Source: Hippasteria phrygiana | Lineage: Eukaryota; Echinodermata; Asteroidea; Valvatida; Goniasteridae | Assembly: GCA_037893225.1 (NCBI GenBank) | Contig: JAZGUH010000271.1 | Span: 2,046,001 to 2,110,000 of the forward strand | Length of the DNA stretch: 64,000 nt | Direction: 5' to 3' | In this document: piece by piece, positions 52,304 to 64,000 of the stretch | Position numbering within the stretch: the first letter of the stretch is position 1 | How the letters are laid out: each line of letters opens with the position of its first letter | Program-made: the position numbers and the translations under genes | The notes under the pieces: model-generated | Database searches by the model: none | What the model was told of the DNA's origin: nothing | The model's input: the letters and a program-made list of their open reading frames with translations, nothing else

Positions 52304-55195
52304 TCATACATATCAAAATTACTGCATTTGGTTGATATTTCATGCAATTATGAATGAATAAAGCAAGTCCATACCCCAGGGAATTTGACAGGCATGGAGC
52401 AATAAATAGACGATAATATGTACACAGATGTTGGCCGGAAAGAAAATAAACATTGCGAGGTTTGAATTTTCTCCACAAGTTTTAACTCTAAGAAGCCGCC
52501 GATGATTGCAACATGTAGCGCCAGATCTAAGCTATCCATACATGTCAAAATTACTGTATTTGGTTGATATTTCATGCAATTATGAATGAGTAAAGCAAAT
52601 CCATACCCCAGGGAATTTGACATGCATGGAGCAATAAATAGACGGTAATATGTACACAGATGTTGGCCGGAAAGAAAATAAACATTGCGAGGTTTGAATT
52701 TTCTCCACAAGTTTTAACTCTAGGAAGCCGCCGAAAATTGCAACAAGTAGCGCCAGATCTAAGCTATCCATACATGTCAAAATTACTGCATTTGGTTGAT
52801 ATTTCATGCAATTATGAATGAATAAAGCAAGTCCATACCCCAGGGAATTTGACAGGCATGGAGCAATAAATAGACGGTAATATGTACACAGATGTTGGCC
52901 GGAAAGAAAATAAACATTGCGAGGTTTGAATTTTCTCCACAAGTTTTAACTCTAAGAAGCCGCCGATGATTGCAACATGTAGCGCCAGATCTAAGCTATC
53001 CATACATGTCAAAATTACTGTATTTGGTTGATATTTCATGCAATTATGAATGAGTAAAGCAAATCCATACCCCAGGGAATTTGACATGCATGGAGCAATA
53101 AATAGACGGTAATATGTACACAGATGTTGGCCGGAAAGAAAATAAACATTGCGAGGTTTGAATTTTCTCCACAAGTTTTAACTCTAGGAAGCCGCCGATA
53201 ATTGCAACAAGTAGCGCCAGATCTAAGCTATCCATACATGTCAAAATTACTGCATTTGGTTGATATTTCATGCAATTATGAATGAATAAAGCAAGTCCAT
53301 ACCCCAGGGAATTTGACAGGCATGGAGCAATAAATAGACGGTAATATGTACACAGATGTTGGCCGGAAAGAAAATAAACATTGCGAGGTTTGAATTTTCT
53401 CCACAAGTTTTAACTCTAGGAAGCCGCCGATGATTGCAACATGTAGCGCCAGATCTAAGCTATCCATACATGTCAAAATTACTGTATTTGGTTGATATTT
53501 CATGCAATTATGAATGAGTAAAGCAAGTCCATACCCCAGGGAATTTGACATGCATGGAGCAATAAATAGACGGTAATATGTACACAGATGTTGGCCGGAA
53601 AGAAAATAAACATTGCGAGGTTTGAATTTTCTCTACAAGTTTTAACTCTAGGAAGCCGCCGATAATTGCAACATGTAGCGCCAGATCTAAGCTATACATA
53701 CATGTAACAATTACTGCATTTGGTTGATATTTCATGCAATTATGAATGAGTAAAGCAAGTCCATACCCCAGGGAATTTGACAGGCATGGAGCAATAAATA
53801 GACGGTAATATGTACACAGATGTTGGCCGAAAAGAAAATAAACATTGCGAGCTTTGAATTTTCTCCACAAGTTTTAACTCTAGGAAGCCGCCGATGATTG
53901 CAACATGTAGCGCCAGATCTAAGCTATCCATACATGTCAAAATTACTGTATTTGGTTGATATTTCATGCAATTATGAATGAGTAAAGCAAGTCCATACCC
54001 CAGGGAATTTGACATGCATGGAGCAATAAATAGACGGTAATATGTACACAGATGTTGGCCGGAAAGAAAATAAACATTGCGAGGTTTGAATTTTCTCTAC
54101 AAGTTTTAACTCTAGGAAGCCGCCGATAATTGCAACATGTAGCGCCAGATCTAAGCTATCCATACATATCAAAATTACTGCATTTGGTTGATATTTCATG
54201 CAATTATGAATGAATAAAGCAAGTCCATACCCCAGGGAATTTGACAGGCATGGAGCAATAAATAGACGATAATATGTACACAGATGTTGGCCGGAAAGAA
54301 AATAAACATTGCGAGGTTTGAATTTTCTCCACAAGTTTTAACTCTAAGAAGCCGCCGATGATTGCAACATGTAGCGCCAGATCTAAGCTATCCATACATG
54401 TCAAAATTACTGTATTTGGTTGATATTTCATGCAATTATGAATGAGTAAAGCAAGTCCATACCCCAGGGAATTTGACATGCATGGAGCAATAAATAGACG
54501 GTAATATGTACACAGATGTTGGCCGGAAAGAAAATAAACATTGCGAGGTTTGAATTTTCTCTACAAGTTTTAACTCTAGGAAGCCGCCGATAATTGCAAC
54601 ATGTAGCGCCAGATCTAAGCTATCCATACATATCAAAATTACTGCATTTGGTTGATATTTCATGCAATTATGAATGAATAAAGCAAGTCCATACCCCAGG
54701 GAATTTGACAGGCATGGAGCAATAAATAGACGATAATATGTACACAGATGTTGGCCGGAAAGAAAATAAACATTGCGAGGTTTGAATTTTCTCCACAAGT
54801 TTTAACTCTAAGAAGCCGCCGATGATTGCAACATGTAGCGCCAGATCTAAGCTATCCATACATGTCAAAATTACTGTATTTGGTTGATATTTCATGCAAT
54901 TATGAATGAGTAAAGCAAATCCATACCCCAGGGAATTTGACATGCATGGAGCAATAAATAGACGGTAATATGTACACAGATGTTGGCCGGCAAGAAAATA
55001 AACATTGCGAGGTTTGAATTTCCTCCACAAGTTTGAACTCTGGGAAGCCGCCGATGATTGCAACATGTAGCGCCAGATCTAAGCTATACATACATGTCAA
55101 AATTACTGCATTTGGTTGATATTTCATGCAATTATAAATGAGTAAAGCAAGTCCATACCCCAGGGAATTTGACATGCATGGAGCAATAAATAGAC
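52304..55195. repeat. Segment rich in 2-monomer (464-bp) repeats
   Basis: The pair CAAATCC monomer plus CAACAAGTAGCG monomer occurs twice in a row at about 52.6-53.5 kb. Relative to the 36.8-38.2 kb block (offset 15,312 then 15,776 bp), exactly one dimer has been inserted here. A second dimer, GACGATAATATG plus TCTCTACAAG monomers, repeats at 464 bp at about 54.0-54.8 kb. A GATAATT-to-GAAAATT change near 52,734 is private. Confidence 0.65.
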
Positions 55196-57385
55196 GGTAA
55201 TATGTACACAGATGTTGGCCGGAAAGAAAATAAACATTGCGAGCTTTGAATTTTCTCCACAAGTTTTAACTCTAGGAAGCCGCCGATAATTGCAACATGT
55301 AGCGCCAGATCTAAGCTATCCATACATGTCAAAATTACTGCATTTGGTTGATATTTCATGCAATTATGAATGAATAAAGCAAGTCCATACCCCAGGGAAT
55401 TTGACATGCATGGAGCAATAAATAGAAGGTAATATATACACAGATGTTGACCGGAAAGAAAATAGACATTGCGAGGTTTGAATTTTCCGCACAAGTTTGA
55501 ACTCTAGGAAGCCGCCGATGATTGCAACATGTAGCGCCAGATCTAAGCTATCCATACATGTCAAAATTACTGTATTTGGTTGACATTTCATGCAATTATG
55601 AATGAGTAAAGCAAGTCCATACCCCAGGGAATTTGACAGGCATGGAGCAATAAATAGACGGTAATATGTACACAGATGTTGGCCGGAAAGAAAATAAACA
55701 TTGCGAGGTTTGAATTTTCTCCACAAGTTTTAACTCTAGGAAGCCGCCGATAATTGCAACATGTAGCGCCAGATCTAAGCTATACATACATGTAACAATT
55801 ACTGCATTTGGTTGATATTTCATGCAATTATGAATGAGTAAAGCAAGTCCATACCCCAGGGAATTTGACAGGCATGGAGCAATAAATAGACGGTAATATG
55901 TACACAGATGTTGGCCGGAAAGAAAATAAACATTGCGAGCTTTGAATTTTCTCCACAAGTTTTAACTCTAGGAAGCCGCCGATGATTGCAACATGTAGCG
56001 CCAGATCTAAGCTATCCATACATGTCAAAATTACTGTATTTGGTTGATATTTCATGCAATTATGAATGAGTAAAGCAAGTCCATACCCCAGGGAATTTGA
56101 CATGCATGGAGCAATAAATAGAAGGTAATATGCACACAGATGGTGGCCGGGAAGAAAATAAACATTGCGAGGTTTGAATTTTCTCTACAAGTTTTAACTC
56201 TAGGAAGCCGCCGATAATTGCAACATGTAGCGCCAGATCTAAGCTATCCATACATATCAAAATTACTGCATTTGGTTGATATTTCATGCAATTATGAATG
56301 AATAAAGCAAGTCCATACCCCAGGGAATTTGACAGGCATGGAGCAATAAATAGACGATAATATGTACACAGATGTTGGCCGGAAAGAAAATAAACATTGC
56401 GAGGTTTGAATTTTCTCCACAAGTTTTAACTCTAAGAAGCCGCCGATGATTGCAACATGTAGCGCCAGATCTAAGCTATCCATACATGTCAAAATTACTG
56501 TATTTGGTTGATATTTCATGCAATTATGAATGAGTAAAGCAAATCCATACCCCAGGGAATTTGACATGCATGGAGCAATAAATAGACGGTAATATGTACA
56601 CAGATGTTGGCCGGCAAGAAAATAAACATTGCGAGGTTTGAATTTCCTCCACAAGTTTGAACTCTGGGAAGCCGCCGATGATTGCAACATGTAGCGCCAG
56701 ATCTAAGCTATACATACATGTCAAAATTACTGTATTTGGTTGATATTTCATGCAATTATGAATGAGTAAAGCAAATCCATACCCCAGGGAATTTGACATG
56801 CATGGAGCAATAAATAGACGGTAATATGTACACAGATGTTGGCCGGAAAGAAAATAAACATTGCGAGGTTTGAATTTTCTCCACAAGTTTTAACTCTAGG
56901 AAGCCGCCGATAATTGCAACAAGTAGCGCCAGATCTAAGCTATCCATACATGTCAAAATTACTGCATTTGGTTGATATTTCATGCAATTATGAATGAATA
57001 AAGCAAGTCCATACCCCAGGGAATTTGACAGGCATGGAGCAATAAATAGACGGTAATATGTACACAGATGTTGGCCGGAAAGAAAATAAACATTGCGAGG
57101 TTTGAATTTTCTCCACAAGTTTTAACTCTAAGAAGCCGCCGATGATTGCAACATGTAGCGCCAGATCTAAGCTATCCATACATGTCAAAATTACTGTATT
57201 TGGTTGATATTTCATGCAATTATGAATGAGTAAAGCAAATCCATACCACAGGGAATTTGACATGCATGGAGCAATAAATAGACGGTAATATGTACACAGA
57301 TGTTGGCCGGAAAGAAAATAAACATTGCGAGGTTTGAATTTTCTCCACAAGTTTTAACTCTAGGAAGCCGCCGATAATTGCAACA
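55196..57385. repeat. 12-monomer block, first copy (partner 57,980-60,169)
   Basis: This 2,190-bp stretch matches its partner at an offset of 2,784 bp. It contains TTGACATTTCATG, CATGTAACAATTAC, GAGCTTTG, GACGATAATATG, CAACAAGTAGCG and CCATACCACAGG in the same order. A private ATATATACAC at 55,436 (partner ATATGTACAC) is one of very few differences. Confidence 0.75.
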
Positions 57386-57979
57386 AGTAGCGCCAGATCT
57401 AAGCTATCCATACATGTCAAAATTACTGCATTTGGTTGATATTTCATGCAATTATGAATGAATAAAGCAAGTCCATACCCCAGGGAATTTGACAGGCATG
57501 GAGCAATAAATAGACGGTAATATGTACACAGATGTTGGCCGGAAAGAAAATAAACATTGCGAGGTTTGAATTTTCTCCACAAGTTTTAACTCTAGGAAGC
57601 CGCCGATGATTGCAACATGTAGCGCCAGATCTAAGCTATCCATACATGTCAAAATTACTGTATTTGGTTGATATTTCATGCAATTATGAATGAGTAAAGC
57701 AAGTCCATACCCCAGGGAATTTGACATGCATGGAGCAATAAATAGACGGTAATATGTACACAGATGTTGGCCGGAAAGAAAATAAACATTGCGAGGTTTG
57801 AATTTTCTCTACAAGTTTTAACTCTAGGAAGCCGCCGATAATTGCAACATGTAGCGCCAGATCTAAGCTATACATACATGTAACAATTACTGCATTTGGT
57901 TGATATTTCATGCAATTATGAATGAGTAAAGCAAGTCCATACCCCAGGGAATTTGACAGGCATGGAGCAATAAATAGAA

Positions 57980-60169
57980 GGTAATATGTACACAGATGTT
58001 GGCCGGAAAGAAAATAAACATTGCGAGCTTTGAATTTTCTCCACAAGTTTTAACTCTAGGAAGCCGCCGATAATTGCAACATGTAGCGCCAGATCTAAGC
58101 TATCCATACATGTCAAAATTACTGCATTTGGTTGATATTTCAGGCAATTATGAATGAATAAAGCAAGTCCATACCCCAGGGAATTTGACATGCATGGAGC
58201 AATAAATAGAAGGTAATATGTACACAGATGTTGACCGGAAAGAAAATAGACATTGCGAGGTTTGAATTTTCCGCACAAGTTTGAACTCTAGGAAGCCGCC
58301 GATGATTGCAACATGTAGCGCCAGATCTAAGCTATCCATACATGTCAAAATTACTGTATTTGGTTGACATTTCATGCAATTATGAATGAGTAAAGCAAGT
58401 CCATACCCCAGGGAATTTGACAGGCATGGAGCAATAAATAGACGGTAATATGTACACAGATGTTGGCCGGAAAGAAAATAAACATTGCGAGGTTTGAATT
58501 TTCTCCACAAGTTTTAACTCTAGGAAGCCGCCGATAATTGCAACATGTAGCGCCAGATCTAAGCTATACATACATGTAACAATTACTGCATTTGGTTGAT
58601 ATTTCATGCAATTATGAATGAGTAAAGCAAGTCCATACCCCAGGGAATTTGACAGGCATGGAGCAATAAATAGACGGTAATATGTACACAGATGTTGGCC
58701 GGAAAGAAAATAAACATTGCGAGCTTTGAATTTTCTCCACAAGTTTTAACTCTAGGAAGCCGCCGATGATTGCAACATGTAGCGCCAGATCTAAGCTATC
58801 CATACATGTCAAAATTACTGTATTTGGTTGATATTTCATGCAATTATGAATGAGTAAAGCAAGTCCATACCCCAGGGAATTTGACATGCATGGAGCAATA
58901 AATAGAAGGTAATATGCACACAGATGGTGGCCGGGAAGAAAATAAACATTGCGAGGTTTGAATTTTCTCTACAAGTTTTAACTCTAGGAAGCCGCCGATA
59001 ATTGCAACATGTAGCGCCAGATCTAAGCTATCCATACATATCAAAATTACTGCATTTGGTTGATATTTCATGCAATTATGAATGAATAAAGCAAGTCCAT
59101 ACCCCAGGGAATTTGACAGGCATGGAGCAATAAATAGACGATAATATGTACACAGATGTTGGCCGGAAAGAAAATAAACATTGCGAGGTTTGAATTTTCT
59201 CCACAAGTTTTAACTCTAAGAAGCCGCCGATGATTGCAACATGTAGCGCCAGATCTAAGCTATCCATACATGTCAAAATTACTGTATTTGGTTGATATTT
59301 CATGCAATTATGAATGAGTAAAGCAAATCCATACCCCAGGGAATTTGACATGCATGGAGCAATAAATAGACGGTAATATGTACACAGATGTTGGCCGGCA
59401 AGAAAATAAACATTGCGAGGTTTGAATTTCCTCCACAAGTTTGAACTCTGGGAAGCCGCCGATGATTGCAACATGTAGCGCCAGATCTAAGCTATACATA
59501 CATGTCAAAATTACTGTATTTGGTTGATATTTCATGCAATTATGAATGAGTAAAGCAAATCCATACCCCAGGGAATTTGACATGCATGGAGCAATAAATA
59601 GACGGTAATATGTACACAGATGTTGGCCGGAAAGAAAATAAACATTGCGAGGTTTGAATTTTCTCCACAAGTTTTAACTCTAGGAAGCCGCCGATAATTG
59701 CAACAAGTAGCGCCAGATCTAAGCTATCCATACATGTCAAAATTACTGCATTTGGTTGATATTTCATGCAATTATGAATGAATAAAGCAAGTCCATACCC
59801 CAGGGAATTTGACAGGCATGGAGCAATAAATAGACGGTAATATGTACACAGATGTTGGCCGGAAAGAAAATAAACATTGCGAGGTTTGAATTTTCTCCAC
59901 AAGTTTTAACTCTAAGAAGCCGCCGATGATTGCAACATGTAGCGCCAGATCTAAGCTATCCATACATGTCAAAATTACTGTATTTGGTTGATATTTCATG
60001 CAATTATGAATGAGTAAAGCAAATCCATACCACAGGGAATTTGACATGCATGGAGCAATAAATAGACGGTAATATGTACACAGATGTTGGCCGGAAAGAA
60101 AATAAACATTGCGAGGTTTGAATTTTCTCCACAAGTTTTAACTCTAGGAAGCCGCCGATAATTGCAACA
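57980..60169. repeat. 12-monomer block, second copy
   Basis: This is the sister of 55,196-57,385. A private TTTCAGGCAATT at 58,143 (partner TTTCATGCAATT) removes the dyad of that monomer. CCATACCACAGG lies at 57,241 and 60,025, exactly 2,784 bp apart. Match ends at 60,170, where CAACATG replaces CAACAAG. Confidence 0.75.
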
Positions 60170-61250
60170 TGTAGCGCCAGATCTAAGCTATACATACATG
60201 TCAAAATTACTGTATTTGGTTGATATTTCATGCAATTATGAATGAGTAAAGCAAATCCATACCCCAGGGAATTTGACATGCATGGAGCAATAAATAGACG
60301 GTAATATGTACACAGATGTTGGCCGGCAAGAAAATAAACATTGCGAGGTTTGAATTTCCTCTACAAGTTTTAACTCTAGGAAGCCGCCGATAATTGCAAC
60401 ATGTAGCGCCAGATCTAAGCTATCCATACATGTCAAAATTACTGTATTTGGTTGATATTTCATGCAATTATGAATGAGTAAAGCAAATCCATACCCCAGG
60501 GAATTTGACATGCATGGAGCAATAAATAGACGGTAATATGTACACAGATGTTGGCCGGCAAGAAAATAAACATTGCGAGGTTTGAATTTCCTCCACAAGT
60601 TTGAACTCTGGGAAGCCGCCGATGATTGCAACATGTAGCGCCAGATCTAAGCTATACATACATGTCAAAATTACTGTATTTGGTTGATATTTCATGCAAT
60701 TATGAATGAGTAAAGCAAATCCATACCCCAGGGAATTTGACAGGCATGGAGCAATAAATAGACGATAATATGTACACAGATGTTGGCCGGAAAGAAAATA
60801 AACATTGCGAGGTTTGAATTTTCTCCACAAGTTTTAACTCTAAGAAGCCGCCGATGATTGCAACATGTAGCGCCAGATCTAAGCTATCCATACATGTCAA
60901 AATTACTGTATTTGGTTGATATTTCATGCAATTATGAATGAGTAAAGCAAATCCATACCCCAGGGAATTTGACATGCATGGAGCAATAAATAGACGGTAA
61001 TATGTACACAGATGTTGGCCGGCAAGAAAATAAACATTGCGAGGTTTGAATTTCCTCCACAAGTTTGAACTCTGGGAAGCCGCCGATGATTGCAACATGT
61101 AGCGCCAGATCTAAGCTATACATACATGTCAAAATTACTGTATTTGGTTGATATTTCATGCAATTATGAATGAGTAAAGCAAATCCATACCCCAGGGAAT
61201 TTGACAGGCATGGAGCAATAAATAGACGGTAATATGTACACAGATGTTGG
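60170..61250. repeat. 2-monomer (464-bp) run
   Basis: A pair consisting of a GGCCGGCAAG/ATTTCCTCC/CTCTGGG monomer and a CTGTATT/CAAATCC monomer repeats about twice at 464-bp spacing. The pairs differ in whether GACATGCATGG or GACAGGCATGG and GACGG or GACGA are present. This looks like dimer amplification within the longer HOR. Confidence 0.62.
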
Positions 61251-64000
61251 CCGGAAAGAAAATAAACATTGCGAGGTTTGAATTTTCTCCACAAGTTTTA
61301 ACTCTAGGAAGCCGCCGATAATTGCAACATGTAGCGCCAGATCTAAGCTATACATACATGTAACAATTACTGCATTTGGTTGATATTTCATGCAATTATG
61401 AATGAGTAAAGCAAGTCCATACCCCAGGGAATTTGACAGGCATGGAGCAATAAATAGACGGTAATATGTACACAGATGTTGGCCGGAAAGAAAATAAACA
61501 TTGCGAGCTTTGAATTTTCTCCACAAGTTTTAACTCTAGGAAGCCGCCGATGATTGCAACATGTAGCGCCAGATCTAAGCTATCCATACATGTCAAAATT
61601 ACTGTATTTGGTTGATATTTCATGCAATTATGAATGAGTAAAGCAAGTCCATACCCCAGGGAATTTGACATGCATGGAGCAATAAATAGACGGTAATATG
61701 TACACAGATGTTGGCCGGAAAGAAAATAAACATTGCGAGGTTTGAATTTTCTCTACAAGTTTTAACTCTAGGAAGCCGCCGATAATTGCAACATGTAGCG
61801 CCAGATCTAAGCTATCCATACATATCAAAATTACTGCATTTGGTTGATATTTCATGCAATTATGAATGAATAAAGCAAGTCCATACCCCAGGGAATTTGA
61901 CAGGCATGGAGCAATAAATAGACGATAATATGTACACAGATGTTGGCCGGAAAGAAAATAAACATTGCGAGGTTTGAATTTTCTCCACAAGTTTTAACTC
62001 TAAGAAGCCGCCGATGATTGCAACATGTAGCGCCAGATCTAAGCTATCCATACATGTCAAAATTACTGTATTTGGTTGATATTTCATGCAATTATGAATG
62101 AGTAAAGCAAATCCATACCCCAGGGAATTTGACATGCATGGAGCAATAAATAGACGGTAATATGTACACAGATGTTGGCCGGCAAGAAAATAAACATTGC
62201 GAGGTTTGAATTTCCTCCACAAGTTTGAACTCTGGGAAGCCGCCGATGATTGCAACATGTAGCGCCAGATCTAAGCTATACATACATGTCAAAATTACTG
62301 TATTTGGTTGATATTTCATGCAATTATGAATGAGTAAAGCAAATCCATACCCCAGGGAATTTGACAGGCATGGAGCAATAAATAGACGGTAATATGTACA
62401 CAGATGTTGGCCGGAAAGAAAATAAACATTGCGAGGTTTGAATTTTCTCCACAAGTTTTAACTCTAGGAAGCCGCCGATAATTGCAACAAGTAGCGCCAG
62501 ATCTAAGCTATCCATACATGTCAAAATTACTGCATTTGGTTGATATTTCATGCAATTATGAATGAATAAAGCAAGTCCATACCCCAGGGAATTTGACAGG
62601 CATGGAGCAATAAATAGACGGTAATATGTACACAGATGTTGGCCGGAAAGAAAATAAACATTGCGAGGTTTGAATTTTCTCCACAAGTTTTAACTCTAAG
62701 AAGCCGCCGATGATTGCAACATGTAGCGCCAGATCTAAGCTATCCATACATGTCAAAATTACTGTATTTGGTTGATATTTCATGCAATTATGAATGAGTA
62801 AAGCAAATCCATACCCCAGGGAATTTGACATGCATGGAGCAATAAATAGACGGTAATATGTACACAGATGTTGGCCGGAAAGAAAATAAACATTGCGAGG
62901 TTTGAATTTTCTCCACAAGTTTTAACTCTAGGAAGCCGCCGATAATTGCAACAAGTAGCGCCAGATCTAAGCTATCCATACATGTCAAAATTACTGCATT
63001 TGGTTGATATTTCATGCAATTATGAATGAATAAAGCAAGTCCATACCCCAGGGAATTTGACAGGCATGGAGCAATAAATAGACGGTAATATGTACACAGA
63101 TGTTGGCCGGAAAGAAAATAAACATTGCGAGGTTTGAATTTTCTCCACAAGTTTTAACTCTAGGAAGCCGCCGATGATTGCAACATGTAGCGCCAGATCT
63201 AAGCTATCCATACATGTCAAAATTACTGTATTTGGTTGATATTTCATGCAATTATGAATGAGTAAAGCAAGTCCATACCCCAGGGAATTTGACATGCATG
63301 GAGCAATAAATAGACGGTAATATGTACACAGATGTTGGCCGGAAAGAAAATAAACATTGCGAGGTTTGAATTTTCTCTACAAGTTTTAACTCTAGGAAGC
63401 CGCCGATAATTGCAACATGTAGCGCCAGATCTAAGCTATACATACATGTAACAATTACTGCATTTGGTTGATATTTCATGCAATTATGAATGAGTAAAGC
63501 AAGTCCATACCCCAGGGAATTTGACAGGCATGGAGCAATAAATAGACGGTAATATGTACACAGATGTTGGCCGGAAAGAAAATAAACATTGCGAGCTTTG
63601 AATTTTCTCCACAAGTTTTAACTCTAGGAAGCCGCCGATGATTGCAACATGTAGCGCCAGATCTAAGCTATCCATACATGTCAAAATTACTGTATTTGGT
63701 TGATATTTCATGCAATTATGAATGAGTAAAGCAAGTCCATACCCCAGGGAATTTGACATGCATGGAGCAATAAATAGACGGTAATATGTACACAGATGTT
63801 GGCCGGAAAGAAAATAAACATTGCGAGGTTTGAATTTTCTCTACAAGTTTTAACTCTAGGAAGCCGCCGATAATTGCAACATGTAGCGCCAGATCTAAGC
63901 TATCCATACATATCAAAATTACTGCATTTGGTTGATATTTCATGCAATTATGAATGAATAAAGCAAGTCCATACCCCAGGGAATTTGACAGGCATGGAGC
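61251..64000. repeat. Right-end satellite with a 9-monomer (2,088-bp) offset repeat
   Basis: The series CATGTAACAATTAC, GAGCTTTG, TCTCTACAAG and CATACATATC at about 61.3-61.9 kb recurs at about 63.4-64.0 kb, 2,088 bp on. Bases about 62.5-63.9 kb also follow 52.8-54.2 kb at an offset of 9,744 bp (42 monomers). The window ends inside a monomer, so the array continues to the right. Confidence 0.65.

Larger units (their letters stand above)
1..64000. repeat. 232-bp satellite DNA array, about 276 head-to-tail monomers
   Basis: The same 232-bp sequence recurs in one orientation through the whole window. For example, GGCC followed by a variable purine-rich stretch begins at 2, 234 and 466, and the AGATCTAAG landmark recurs every 232 bp. 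No spacer, inverted monomer, transposon or unique DNA interrupts it, and neither array edge lies in the window. Landmark register holds to about 33,403, shifts by one base there, and then holds to the end. Neighbouring monomers differ by several substitutions, while monomers several units apart can be identical, which is the signature of higher-order repeats. Long arrays of this kind are known from eukaryotic centromeric and heterochromatic regions; that location here is inference. The family and species are not recognised. Confidence 0.98.

Noticed and set aside
149..63943. Hundreds of overlapping minus-strand open frames of about 75-132 codons, one per monomer
   Set aside because: They repeat once per 232 bp and overlap each other in different frames because 232 is not a multiple of 3. 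They have no recognisable domain, and variants fall at all codon positions. They reflect a stop-poor monomer strand.
1..64000. CRISPR array
   Set aside because: The repeats are contiguous 232-bp monomers with no unique spacers, and there are no cas genes.
1..64000. Known satellites such as alpha satellite, mouse major satellite (234 bp), or the plant 155-180 bp centromere families
   Set aside because: Monomer length or sequence does not fit what I know of them. The near match in length to mouse major satellite is not matched by sequence.
1..64000. rDNA intergenic spacer subrepeats, telomeric repeats, tRNA or rRNA genes, transposon remnants
   Set aside because: No rRNA or tRNA sequence, no telomere-type hexamer or heptamer runs, no terminal repeats or transposase frames were seen. 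The register is unbroken except for one base.

Overview
The whole 64-kb window is one uninterrupted tandem satellite array. A 232-bp, AT-rich monomer (about 38% GC) is repeated head-to-tail about 276 times, and the array runs off both ends. I see no unique sequence, genes, RNA genes, transposon insertions, gaps or flanking DNA. Arrays this long, with multimeric higher-order repeats (HORs), are typical of eukaryotic centromeric, pericentromeric, subtelomeric or heterochromatic DNA. I do not recognise the monomer and do not assign a lineage.

The monomers keep almost perfect register. Landmarks recur at exactly 232-bp steps from base 1 to about 33,403, where one base is missing from one monomer (231 bp). 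They then recur at 232-bp steps, shifted by one, to base 64,000. Variation is almost entirely substitutions at a limited set of monomer positions, and these variants are inherited in blocks. This lets HORs be read as repeated strings of monomer types.

Layout by eye: (1) 1 to about 9.74 kb is a 4-monomer HOR (928 bp) with two 3-monomer (696 bp) units and one cassette of a different monomer class at about 5.15-5.70 kb. (2) About 9.35-14.4 kb introduces the monomer types used in the rest of the window; part of it recurs at 19.8-22.0 kb, and an 11-monomer block (11.8-14.4 kb) recurs at 25-30.5 kb. (3) 14.3-18.7 kb is a block re-used at 31.0-33.2 kb and, over about 4.2 kb, at 36.3-40.5 kb. (4) 18.5-25.3 kb holds successive local tandem duplications of 4, 7 and 6 monomers. 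(5) 25.35-30.56 kb is two tandem copies of an 11-monomer HOR (2,552 bp). (6) 34.1-36.3 kb is a partial further copy carrying a one-monomer insertion. (7) 38-52 kb overlays 6-, 17-, 15- and 12-monomer duplications. (8) 52.3-64 kb is a mix of 2-monomer (464 bp) runs, a 12-monomer (2,784 bp) duplication and a 9-monomer offset.

No genes act together here. The many overlapping open frames of about 120 codons, mostly on the minus strand, are by-products of a stop-poor monomer. The main interest is the mosaic record of unequal exchange in whole-monomer steps, with sister blocks differing at only a few bases over 2-4 kb. All block limits are bracketed by informative variants read by eye and were not computed by alignment.
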